A DNA stretch of 64,000 nt from Mesostigma viride (taxonomy: Eukaryota; Streptophyta; Mesostigmatophyceae; Mesostigmatales; Mesostigmataceae): positions 489,501-553,500 of the forward strand of contig RPFO01000595.1 in assembly GCA_009746045.1 (NCBI GenBank), read 5' to 3'. Shown in pieces: positions 43,416-55,200 of this stretch. Each line of letters begins with the position of its first letter. Position 1 is the first letter of the stretch. The translations under genes were made by a program, and so were the position numbers. Under the pieces are notes generated by a model. It was not told the origin of the DNA and did not search any database. It saw only the letters and a program-made list of their open reading frames with translations.

Positions 43416-44680
43416 GTGCAAAGTAGAGCAGAGCTGAGCCTAGTGTGGAGTAGGATAGAGTTGAGTTTAGATGACTTTAAATACTGTATAACATACAGGC
43501 CATGTCAATGATGTCAATGTAGCCAAGTGGTAAGTGCCAAGAACAAGTCTTTATGCTGGGTTTCCAATCATGTTGGAGCATAGCTGCCTGCGGTGCTATA
43601 TCTGGGCATAATGGGGAGAAGAGCACCAATTGATGCCTGCCGTGTCGCATGGCATGCTTAAGAGAACTAGCAAACGTCACCAACGTCATCAGGCAGGAAA
43701 ACCACGTCCTTCTGATGACGGGAGCTGGCTGTTAGAGAACTGAGGACACGTCCAGGGACACAATGATGCAGATGCAGATGCAGATGCAGATGCAGGCCTT
43801 ATACCTACTTCTTCTGCTCTTCACCAGTGTCGCTCGACCTCAAAGTTTCGCGATACAGTTGCACTTCCTTGTGGGAGTTGTCGATGTTGTTTTCTTTTAT
43901 TACGGCTCGAATGCTCTCTACCATGTTTGTTCGGGTGGCCCGGTCACGTGGGGCCAGTTGTGCGGGGTCCAGGGGCTCCCAGAAGTACCGGTGATCCGGC
44001 GGATCACCCATCTTGCAAGAATTATACTTTCTAGAGCATTAGTGCTTAGATTGGCCGCGGGCAAATGGTTTGACGCTACTTTCTAGTGCATAAGTGCTCA
44101 GATTGGCCGCGGGCAGAGGGTGCGACGCTCCAGCTCATTCCCTCTGTCATTGTCGCCCAAAGAACTGATTCGCTGAAACAGCGTTTTCCCGCACCAGGCC
44201 CGCCGGCAGGCATGTCAGGGGATCACGAAGGGATGCCGAAGTTTCATGTCGCCAAACAACAGAGAGCCAAGCTAGGGCGCAATGGGCTTTCATCGCTGCC
44301 TTTGCATGCATGGTTGCACCACATAACTTGCATTAGACTTGTAAGGACCACGGCTGGCAACATGCTATCGCATCCGTTCTTGGCAGCTACATGCATGCCA
44401 CAGTGCCCACGACTTCTTAGCCAAATCGGCGAAGAACATGTTTGCTTTGCTATTGAAATCACTTCTAGTAGCATGCTTGATCCTCCTGCTGCTGCCAAGA
44501 CACACTGGCTTGGAGGGGTGTAGTCCCGCCATATTGTAAACCAGGACTGCTAGCCCTGAAAGACTGGCAGCCTAAAACACGTTGCCGGAAGTTTTGGCTG
44601 GTTCACACCTAGATGCTAGATGTTTTCCCGCCACGAGACAAGTCAGACAACCGGCGGTCACTAAATAATCTAGTACAGTA
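43416..44680. other. Intergenic, no supported gene
   Basis: A (CAGATG)n run sits at 43769-43798. The open frame at 44086-44523 has no recognised domain or clear splice borders. The first exons of the minus-strand SUMO protease gene could lie here, but I could not identify them. Confidence 0.4.
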
Positions 44681-45005
44681 CAGTCGGTCGGGTCATTCCC
44701 ACGGTAAGTTACGATTGTTAAGGTTACGTTCCCGCGTCAAGTTTACGACGCCAAGTTTTTGGCGGCGTAAACCTCAGCGCCCACCTTTCCGTAAATTTCT
44801 GGCCGGAAAAATGGACTTCGGGCGACTTCGATGCTGCAGCTGGATCGGGCTTGACGAGAGCTGTCGATTGCCGTATGAGGAGGGGGGGGAGGCTGCTAGC
44901 CTAATTCTACCGCTAAGGTTACCTACCGTCGTTAAGTTACGTTCCCGCTTGAAGTTACGACGCCCAGATTTTGGCGGCGATCGTAACTTAAAGCGGGAAT
45001 GACTG
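44681..45005. mobile_element. 325-bp MITE, Tc1/mariner-like
   Basis: The ends are imperfect inverted repeats. The right end in reverse reads CAGTCATTCCCGCTTTAAGT; the left reads CAGTC, seven extra bases, then TCATTCCCACGGTAAGTTAC. TA dinucleotides flank both ends (44679-44680, 45006-45007). The arms extend inward over about 80 bp (GTTCCCGC…AAGTT.ACGACGCC…TTTGGCGGCG). No coding capacity, so it depends on a transposase elsewhere. Confidence 0.7.
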
Positions 45006-45007
45006 TA

Positions 45008-46009
45008 GTTACCAGAACTCTTCGCAGCAGGATGCAATTATGTAAAGTTGAGAAAGTTTATTATGTTACTTTCCATACTTTCCATACTAAAATGCAATTA
45101 GGACCTGATTAGGACTGAACTTTTAGTGAACTGAACTGAACTGAAATGAAATGAAATGAAATGAACTTATTGATTGACGTACATCCAGTCTGTTCAGAAT
45201 GTGGGATCCAAGGCTGACTGACTGACTTCCAGTCAGTTCAGAAAAACGAAGAATGGACTGGTACTGTAGAGAGAGGAGCTCTCTGCTGCCCTTGGGCGGC
45301 GTGGGACACAAGTCACACAACAACAACAAGTCAACAACAGAGAGACGAGCGTAGCTTTTTTTAATGGGTTAACTACTTACAACTGCCCCTTCACCCAACT
45401 CCTATTGGTCAATGGTTAATAAAAATACCCATTTACCCGGAAAATTTACTGTTATAACTGCGGAGTGCGGGCTACTGTAGGAAGAAAAAGGCGAAAGCCG
45501 TTAGGCAGCAGAGCCTCAGGCCAACATGCTGTTCTACCAAGCAGTAGCTACAAGTAAGAACTTTTGCAAGACATGTCTGAGACGTGCTGAGCTGTCAGTT
45601 TCAGCCGAAACAGGTGCTGATAATTCTCAGCTTGCCAGTCGACTGCCAGTGACTGGACTTCTATAACCCCTGCGCCCGTCGGCGTCACTGCCTGCAATCA
45701 CGACTTGCTGATTGCCGCGTGGAAAGCAGGCATCGCACGGCGAACCGGTCGCAACTAGGCATGGAGTGAATTTTGGTGCGCGTGGCAACCCAATATTCCC
45801 TTGCTTGCCGAACCCGCTGAATAATCAGGCAGAGTCACATCCACGTTCACGTGCAGCTTGTGGATAAGTCGAGGTCAGCCTGCGCACCGGCATCCTGCAG
45901 GCCAAGGTAAGAGCCGAGTTGGATTATAAGCACGCGTGAAACCTTGCCCTCGCGTGCGAAGTACCAACATGTCCGCGCTCATGACTTGTGCCCGCATTCT
46001 CCGGGTATC
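45008..46009. promoter_or_regulatory. Presumed upstream region of the array gene
   Basis: The sequence between the MITE and the start at 46010 has a short AAATG/GAACT pentamer run (45128-45163). I identify no TATA box or other named element. It is labelled by position only. Confidence 0.3.
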
Positions 46010-46280
46010 ATGACGCGAAGTATGGATATGGAGCGTAGTAACAAGATAGTTTTCCTTTCCTGTGTTTGTTTACTGCTATTTTTGCGTGGAAACCTTTTCG
46101 CGCAAGCGCAGCTAACCGAGGCGGACTGTCAGAGCACGGACGATGCACTGACGGCGAGGATAGTTCGCGCTGTCACGCCCCTTCCCATTTGTCGGTTCGG
46201 AACATTTGAATGGGACAGCGAATTGTGTCCCTCGCCAGACTGCAAGTTAAAGATTGGAAACTGCACGGACCCATGCGATT
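46010..46280 (+). CDS. Array exon 1: signal peptide plus first half-domain
   Basis: The Met at 46010 starts MTRSMDMERSNKIVFLSCVC. The hydrophobic core is residues 13-25, with likely cleavage after FAQA (near residue 33). The Mets at residues 5 and 7 and an upstream in-frame Met at 45944 are alternatives; the upstream one would bury the signal peptide. The mature part is only the C-terminal half found in other exons (LTEADCQSTDD…CRFGTFEWDSELCPSPDCK…CTDPCDC). Donor GTACGT. Confidence 0.8.
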
Positions 46281-49200
46281 GTACGTATACTTCCATGAGT
46301 GGAATCGTTATGCCCGTTTGTGTGCTCGTTGTTATACCCTCCCAGTTGCCGCCTCCTGGGTGACCTTTTGCTGTACTTACCTTGCCTCGTTGAACTCGAT
46401 GATGCTGTCAACTTACGTGCATCATCTGCCTGATTGGAACCGCTAACCTTGTTTTGGGCGCCCCTCATACGAACTCGACACCTATAAAGTATTTTCTCGT
46501 CTCTGAGCACGGCATCCCCGTCAATTATTTGCCCCGCGCTCCCACTCGTCCCCTCCGCGCTACGCCCGCGCAGGTATCGCGGAGCAGGTCCGCGTGGCGG
46601 CGCAAGACGTCACGCAGCTGCGAAACTTATTCCAGTGCGGCAGGGACACCATCGGGGGCTGCCCTTTGTCCAAGATCGTCGAATATGGCCCCATGTGCAA
46701 TATCACCCAACTCTTCGAAGACGTGTTTCGAGCCGTGGGGGTGCCCTTCCCGCCCCCCCGCGCGCCCCCCCCTCCTCCACGCGTCAGCACACCACCCCTG
46801 ACGACACAGGAGTGTGACGAGATCGATCAGACGCTGACATCGACCATCGTCAGGGCCGTCGCCCCGCTCCCCATCTGCACCAACGGTCGCTACTCATGGG
46901 ATGATAATCTGTGCCCGGCCGAGGACTGCAAGTTTGAGACGGGGAGCTGCCTGGCCCCCTGCCCCTGTAAGTTAACGCCCTTCAGTTAATGGCCAAGTGA
47001 AGGCCTAGAGTTAAAAGTTATCACTGCAAGGTTTGAGACGGGGAGCTGCCTGGGACCCTCCCCCCTGTACAGTGTTTCTGCTAAGGGGTGGGGGGGTTCC
47101 GGTAACTCCGGTAAGGGGGGGGGTCCGGCCGAGGCCGCGAAGCGGCCGAGGCCGGGGGGGGGTCCGGGGGGGCGGAGCCCCCCCGGATGTTGGCGAATTT
47201 TTTTTAGAAAAATAAAAACCCAATAGGATTTCTTATACAGTTATATAATTTATCCTAAACTGTGAAGCCTTGCCTTAGTGGGCTGCTTGTGCCCTGAATC
47301 CTGATTCACATAGCCTTGGCATACGCAGGGCTCCCTAATAAAACATACGAAAATGATAACTTAGCATGCATACAAGCATGCCTAGTCACAATAGGAGGTT
47401 ACAAAACATAGTTGTCATCACTTGTAGGCTATGTAGCTCACATTAGCTCACCCATACATTATTGGCGTGACCTCACACGATGCCGCCTTAGGGTTTGCAT
47501 GCACCATATACACCCATAGGCCGGTGTCGAAACAACCTGCTCCGACATGGCCTGCTCCGGAACATCACCGCCATGAATTTCGCGCTGTGGGTGCGCTGAG
47601 CCACCTGCATCGCCCTGCTCTACGGCACCCTCATCCCCATTCGTCTTATCAGTGTCGTCCCCTTCTAACTCGTTGCCTGCCTGCGCCTGGTGTGTAACGA
47701 CCGTGCCCAAAGCCCGGCGACCGCTCGTACTGCCAGCCAAGGTCAAACTGAAACGCCACCACCTCGTGTGAAATGGTCCTTGAACTTGTAGCCCAGGGGA
47801 ATCGGGGGCTCTTTCTTCTTCGTCATGATTCACTTCTCTAGCGCACTATCGAAAAATGTAGGATTAGAAAACACGCAAAACAAAGTCAGCTGCATGGCTC
47901 GATTGCCGTGAACTTCATGCATCGTCTAGCGGCTCAGCACCTTTACATCGTGTTGCGTACCTACTGCTGCAGGCATTCTGCAGCGCATTTGTTACCCGCC
48001 GCACTAAACTGACTGGAATTGCCGGCTGCCAAGTGCTGAGTGCTGACCCATTCGTTATAGGGTCAGATCTGCACCGCGCCACGCCTTTTGTTACTTGGGT
48101 ACGGATAATCTATTTGCTCACAAATTGAAGTTGAAACTTTAGCCCCTCCTCGATCAACAGTAGTTGTTAGCACGTCCAATAACTCAACTCAACTCAACAT
48201 CAACAACAACGAGATTTGTGCTGGTCAAGCTCACACCGGTAATAAAAGTGGGCAACAACAACGACAACCCGAGCGAGCGAGCAATGTTTGTGCAAATTCG
48301 CCTAGCCTTGACGAGCCGTTGCCCATGATTATTTTTTTAATACTGCATCTGAGGGTCACGCACTACTATTTTAACCTCATCAGTAAGGTATCTTGTACTG
48401 TAGCTACGATAGGACCGTCGCGAGATTCCATGCCCTGGCGCACTGGTTTTCGTCGGGCATTCAGCAGGGCTCCGTCTGCTGTGTCGGAATTTACATTCGG
48501 TGGAGGTGTTAGCATGGCAGCAAAGTGCAAACTATTTGTAAGTGCCGGGAATAGTAACATATAGTAATCGAAGTTGATATTTTGTAATAGTCAGTATATA
48601 AGTACCGGGTTTGTGTGACGGGGAAACCGGGGAACCCCGGCCGGCATTATTTGCTTCTCGGTCGACCAGGTCAGCCCGGGGATGGCTTACCGGTCGGCCG
48701 GGGGGGTTTCCTGCTCTGAACACAGCATACCGGTCGGTCGGGGGGGTTTCCTGCTTGACATATAGCATACCGGTCGGCCGGGGGGGGTTTCCTGCTTGGC
48801 ATATAGCATACCGGTCGGCCGGGGGGGGCTTACCGGTCGGCCGGGGGGGCACCGGTAATTACCGGAGAATTACCGGTACCGGTGCGTTAGCAGAAACACT
48901 GCCCCTGTAAGTGAAGGGTGTCAAGTGAAATGGCTCTGAAGTCAGAGTTAAGTTAAAGCTTACTCAAGGTTAGCAAGTTGAGGTCATGATCGAGGCCTTC
49001 CAGTTAAAGCTTCCAGGAAAGGCTTCCAGGCAAAACTTCCAGGTAAATCTTATGAGTGTTGCCTTCCTCCCTTCCACAGCTTCCAACGGGGGCTTCTTAC
49101 AGCGTCATCCGGTAACACTCCGAGAAATCTGAAAAAAATCTGGTAGATATAGCGCGGGTGAGTCAGCCATAGCAAGGACCTCGGCTCGATGGGCCAAACC

Positions 49201-52200
49201 CAGCGGTAGTTGACCATGGTTTCAAGATGACATTCACATACACATGCACACACACACCCATGTGCTCTGTCTTACATGCACATGCACTACTACACGCACT
49301 ACACTACTACATGCACATGCACTGCTACTACACGTACTACACTATTACATGCACATGCACTACTGTGAAGTCTACACGCATACCCACTACCAAGTGTGCA
49401 TGCGCCCACGCACCCCACCCCTCACCCAGGCATCTCGGAGCAAGGCTCTCACACACAGGCTGTCTCTCTGCCACTCCCACCCACCTCCCCTCCCCCGAAT
49501 ATCCTATCGCCCCCTCCCTCTCCCTCCCCCTCCCCCCCGCCCCCCTCCTCTCCCACCCCACCCCATAAGCATGCAACAGGCAGGGGGTTGCTTTGCAAAG
49601 CCACCCCCAACCCCACGGGCAGGCATCAGAGTGCAGATCCCTCACGCACACACGCTGACTCTCTCTCTCTCTCTGTTTCTGCCCCCATATCCCCCCACAC
49701 ATGTACCACCACCTCTTTCCTCTCCTCCCCCCCCCCACACACACGCACGCAGGCATCACGGAACAAGTCCGCGTCGCCTCTACGGAGAAGACTGCGCTCC
49801 GCCAGCTGTACGAGTGCGGGCGGGACGCCATCGGTGGCTGCCCCTTGTCCAAGTTCTTCGAGTACGCGCCCCAGTGTGGGTTCACCCAGCTTCTGAACGA
49901 CCTCCTCGTCGAGCTCGGCGTCCCCTTCCCTCCACCGTCCCCTCGCACGGGCCCCGCGCCGCCCCTGTCCCCGCCCCCCCCGCCGGGGCGGGCGAGCCCA
50001 CCGCCGCCCCCCTCCCCCCCCCCTGCTCTTCTCACAGCGGAGGAGTGTGCGGCGCTGGATGACGTGGTGACGGTGGAAATTGTGCGTGCGATCGCGCCGC
50101 TGACGGCGTGCATCTACGGCCAGTTTGACTGGAATCCGGACACACTCTGCCCGGCCGACACATGCAGGAACATGACGGGGCAGTGCAGGAACCCCTGTCC
50201 TTGTGAGTGAATAGAAATAAGGTGAAGGGATTAGCAATAACGTGGGTCAGCAGCTGCAGGAAACCCTGTCCTTGTGAGTGAATAGAAATAAGGCGAAGGG
50301 ATTAGCAATAACGTGGGTCAGCAGCTGCAGGAACCCGTGCCCTTTGTGAGTGCGGCGTCATACGAAGCTGTGTAGTGTTTTTGCTGTCGTGGTTTCCAGT
50401 GACGCTTGCCGTTGTGAATGCGACCGTGTGGCCTGCTGCAATTTCGGTTTGTGGTTTGTGGTAGTCGACAATCCATCTCAAACATGCAAACCTGTATCTG
50501 TACTACCGCTTACGCTAGGATCTGTTTTTAATGCAAAGCTGATAAGGCTGTCACGCGCGACGGTGCCGCCACAGGTTGGTGTCGAGGTTTGAGGGTTTTG
50601 CTAGCTAAACTTACATCTTTTGCCCCTTAAAGCACTTATTACTCCACATGCGCTGTACAGTGTTGAAGTGTTGTACAGGTCCCCACCCCACCCCCGATCA
50701 GCAAGCCTTGAGGAGCAGCAGAAGGACCCTTTGCTGCGGTTATTGAATTGACCAATGTATTGAAGTTGGCGGCTCGGCCCATCAGGCCACCACCGTCCAT
50801 CAGGCATTGAGGAGCAGCGACACAAACAAGCATTGCCACTTTCACTGTATAACGATGTATGGAATTGCCCCAATTATCATCATTACTATGATTGTCTGCA
50901 TGGCCCCTTCCATGCAGGCATCGAGGAGCAAATCAACCAAGCAGCCCTGCAGTCCTCCGATCTGCGCCGGCTCTACCAGTGCGGCCGCGACTCCATCGGC
51001 GGCTGCCCCATCGCCAGAATTGTGGACTACAGTCCCATGTGCGGGCTCCAGGCCAAGTTGAACAGCCTCTTCCTCTCCGTTGGTGTTCCATTCCCGCCAC
51101 CCGCGTCGGCGTCCACGGGGCCGTCTCCCCCTCCTGGGATCCTGCGCCCACCGCCGCCGTCACCCCCCCTCCGGGTGCTGACACCGGAGGAGTGCGAGGA
51201 GCTGGACGATCGACTCACGGTCTATCTAGTCATCGGGCTATCCCCGCTCGCAGTCTGCCAGTTTGGCGAGTTTGAGTGGGACACCCAGCTGTGCCCTGTT
51301 GCGGACTGCAAGCTGGGCATTAACAACTGCAGGAACCCCTGCCCTTGTGAGTGAATACTTAGCTTTACTATCTTACTAATATATGTTGTAATTATTTAGC
51401 CATGATGTGGGTCAACAGCTGCCGGAACCCCTGCCCTTGTGAGTTCTGGTAGTATCTGATTAACCTAGAATTTCTTATTGGTAGTATCTGATTAACCACT
51501 AAAACGCCTGCCTTCTGGGTTCAATGCAGAGAGCGTGTTCTGTGTCCTGCCCTCTCGTTCATGCGAGAAGCTGCGGTGCCTTACCCCCTCCTCGTTGCGT
51601 ACGAGAGACTGAATCTACCCTGTGCGACCAGCTGCTAACACGATCTATGCATGTTCAACTAACCTAATTTAACCTCCTTAGATGGTTGTCACAATCCCCT
51701 TACATAGAGGAGTCAATGCAATTCAATCCCCTTACATACAATACGTCCACGCTTATCCTTTCCTCGCGTTGTTGCATCGCCACCTGGCACCTGCCTTTGC
51801 CCAGGCCTCCGCGAGCAGGTCGCCTTCGCGTCCCAAAACGTGACCGAGCTGAAGCAGCTCTTTGCCTGTGGGCGTAACACCATCGGGGGCTGCCCCATCA
51901 GCCGCATCGTCGACTATGGCGCGCAGTGCAACCTCACCACCCAGATTAACAACTTGTTCACGGCCGTGGGGGTGCCAATACCCCCTCCCCGATCTGCCGC
52001 CCCTCCACCGCCACCCAGCCCGCCATCACCGCCACCGAGGGGGGTATTAACGGAACAGGACTGCGAAATCTTAGACGATGCCATGACGCTCTATCTGGTC
52101 AGGACCCTGTCTGCTTTGGGGATCTGCCAGTTTGGGCAGTTTGAATGGGACGACCGGCTGTGCCCGGTAGCAGACTGCAAGCTGCAGGTCAACAACTGCC

Positions 52201-55200
52201 GAAGCCCCTGCCCATGTGAGTGAAGGCTAGTCCGTATTTATGCTAGAGCTCATATGAGCCCATGTGAGTGAACAGGCTTCTTAGAACTGCCAAATCCTGA
52301 CCCTTGCCAAAGCATGCAAGTACTACTACCTTAACTAATCAGCAACCTTGTGGCTCAACAACTGGGGGAACCGCTGCCTATGTGAGGAAATACAAGGTCC
52401 ACCAGTACTAGCTAAATAGCAATCATGTGGCTCAGCAGCTGTAGAAAACATTGCCTGAGAATGTCTATTGCCACTAACTAATTAGCAGTTGTGTGGGATA
52501 GCCGCAGTGTGTGAGTGAACGGACCTAGTATCAACTCGCCCTTACAAAGAGAGAAATCACTGCAACATAAACTTCTGAGGGCAAACGTCCCTTTGCGAGT
52601 GCTGTCGTTTACTTTCCCTACCCCGCCTTATCTGCCTCACTTGCCTAGTTAATTAAGGTTGGGTGGCGCTGGGCTTTTTTTAGAGTCTGTATACTGTGAG
52701 CAACCTTGTCCGCGACCCCCTTGTCCCTCCTGCTTGTCCCCCGCTCCACAATAATCATCCTGCTGCGTGCGCCCTGTGATGCCGCCCGCTGCTTGCCACC
52801 CTCCAGGCCTCCGCGAGCAGGTCAACCTTGTATCTCGCAACGTCACCGAGCTGAGGCAGCTGTTTTCCTGCGGGCGCACCGAGGTTGCCGGGTGCCCGAT
52901 CGGCAACATCGTTGATTACGCCACGCAGTGCAACTTCACCACTGAAATAAACAACCTGTTTGGCGCCGTGGGAGTGCCGCTGCCCCCTCCTCGCCCTCCA
53001 TCCCCACCACCCCCACGGCCACCGCCTCCAAGCCCACCCCCACCCCCAAGCCCACGACCCCCACCTCCTAGCCCACGACCTCCACCACCCCCGCCTGTAC
53101 GCCCACCCCCACCACCGCCTACAAGCATCAGCCCCCCCCCCCCCCCCCCCAAGCACCAGCCCACCCCCTCCCCCGCCTACAAACACCAGCCCCCCCCCCC
53201 CCCCCCCCACCCCCACCGCCGCTTACAAGCACCAGCCCACCATCGCCACCACCTACTAGCCCCAGCCCGCACCCCCCTCCTCCATCACCACCGCCACCGC
53301 CAAGGGGGTCTTTGTCAGAGATAGAATGCGATGACCTGGACGACGCACTGGCTCTCTCTGTGGTCCGCTCGCTGTCCCCCCTGCCCATCTGCATCTTTGG
53401 CGAGTTTGAGTGGGACGACCGCCTCTGCCCTGTGGCCGACTGCAAGCGGGGAGTCAACAACTGCCGGAACCCCTGCCCATGTGAGTGTGGTCTGGTGTGA
53501 TAGAAGATGGAGTTAGGCATGGAAAAAAATAGCTGGGGATGTGTAATTGTTTGATTGCTTACTGGTTGAGGGAGGTGGTTAAGGCAGTGTGTGTGTGTGT
53601 GTCTGTGCGTGTGTGTGTGACATCGTATAGCCACTAAAAGCGGTCATGAAACTAAGGTGGTTAGATTTCTGGCTACTGAATGGAACGGCGTGCTGGAAAT
53701 CAGACCGTTTCGGTCATCTTAGCAGGGTATAATGACAGACCACCCAAATGAAGAAAACGGAGCCGTGCCGGTTCCAACCTTGGTTGGGTGGGGTAGCAGA
53801 AGGCTTTTGTCACTACAACGTGCCAGACGATGCCAACTCCTCCTCAGTCACAGGCTTTATTTTATTTATCTAGGGTAACACATCGCCCTTGTGTTTTTGC
53901 GCTTTTGTCCCTGGTCTGACTGGTTATGCGCTGGTGAAGGGCGATATTCAAAGGCCACAAAACTTGTCGAGAATGTACTGGAGCATGCTACCAAGACATG
54001 TAAACACTTTTGTGTACAAAACCTCTGGGAGTGGAGATAACCAAGTCTTTACTTTGGCATTTGAAGATCCTAAAATCACACGGATACGGAAAAATTTAAT
54101 ACCTACATATGTTTAGTATAAAAATATCTCAACATGCTTACCTGTGCAGGATGCTTACTTACAACGATGATGCTCCGTCTCTGAAACCCCATGATGTCAC
54201 CTCACTGCAACCTCGTCTGGCTACCCCCAGGCCTCCGCGAGCAGGTCACCGTCGTGTCTCGCAATGTGACCGCGCTTCGGCAGCTCTTCGCCTGCGGGCG
54301 CAACTCCATTGCCGGATGCCCTGTCGCAAACATTGTGGACTATGGCGTGCAGTGCAACATGACCACGCAGATCAACAACTTGCTTACGGCGGTGGGCGTG
54401 CCGCTGCCGCCTCCCCAATCGGCCGCCCCTCCACCGCCACCGAGCCCGCCATCACCGCCACCAAGGGGGGCACTGTCTGAGCAAGAGTGCGATGACCTGG
54501 ACGATGCCTTGTCCCTCACTTTGGCTCGCGCGCTCTCCCCTCTGCCCATCTGCCAGTTTGGGCAGTTTGAGTGGGACGATCGGCTGTGCCCGGTGGCGGA
54601 CTGCAAACAAAGCGTCAACAACTGCAGGAACCCCTGCCCATGTGAGTGACTGCTCGTCCGTATTCATGCTTGAACTGATGTTGCCAGGTCATTTTCTAGC
54701 GCTAACGCAAGTCGAGGTAAGGAATCTAATGCAAGTGAAAAGGAAGCTAGGAAGGATGGGGGCTGTTGCTGCCATCCGTCCACTGCCAGCTCAGAATAGC
54801 GACTAATATCTATTAGTCCACCCTCTTTCTTTTCCCCGTACATTACTTTTCTCTTGACAGGCATCGAGGAGCAAGTGCGACAAGCTTCCTTCAACGTCAC
54901 CGCGCTTCGGCAGCTCTTCGCCTGCGGGCGCAACACCGTCGCCGGCTGCCCCGTTGGAAACATCGTGGAATACGCCGCACAGTGCAACTTCACGACAAGG
55001 GTCAACAACCTGTTTGCTGCCGTGGGGGTGCCCTTGCCCCCCCCTCAGTCAGGCACCCGAGCACCCCCACCCCCACCCCCACCTACAAGCACCAGCCCAC
55101 GCCCTCCTCCCCCTCCTCCATCACCACCGCCGCCGCCAAGGGGGCCCTTATCGGAGCAAGAATGCGATGACCTGGATGGCGCTTTGGCACTGTCCATAGT

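Noticed and set aside
44086-44523. 145-codon plus-strand frame as a gene
   Set aside because: No domain, no codon bias like the neighbouring genes, and no convincing splice or promoter context.
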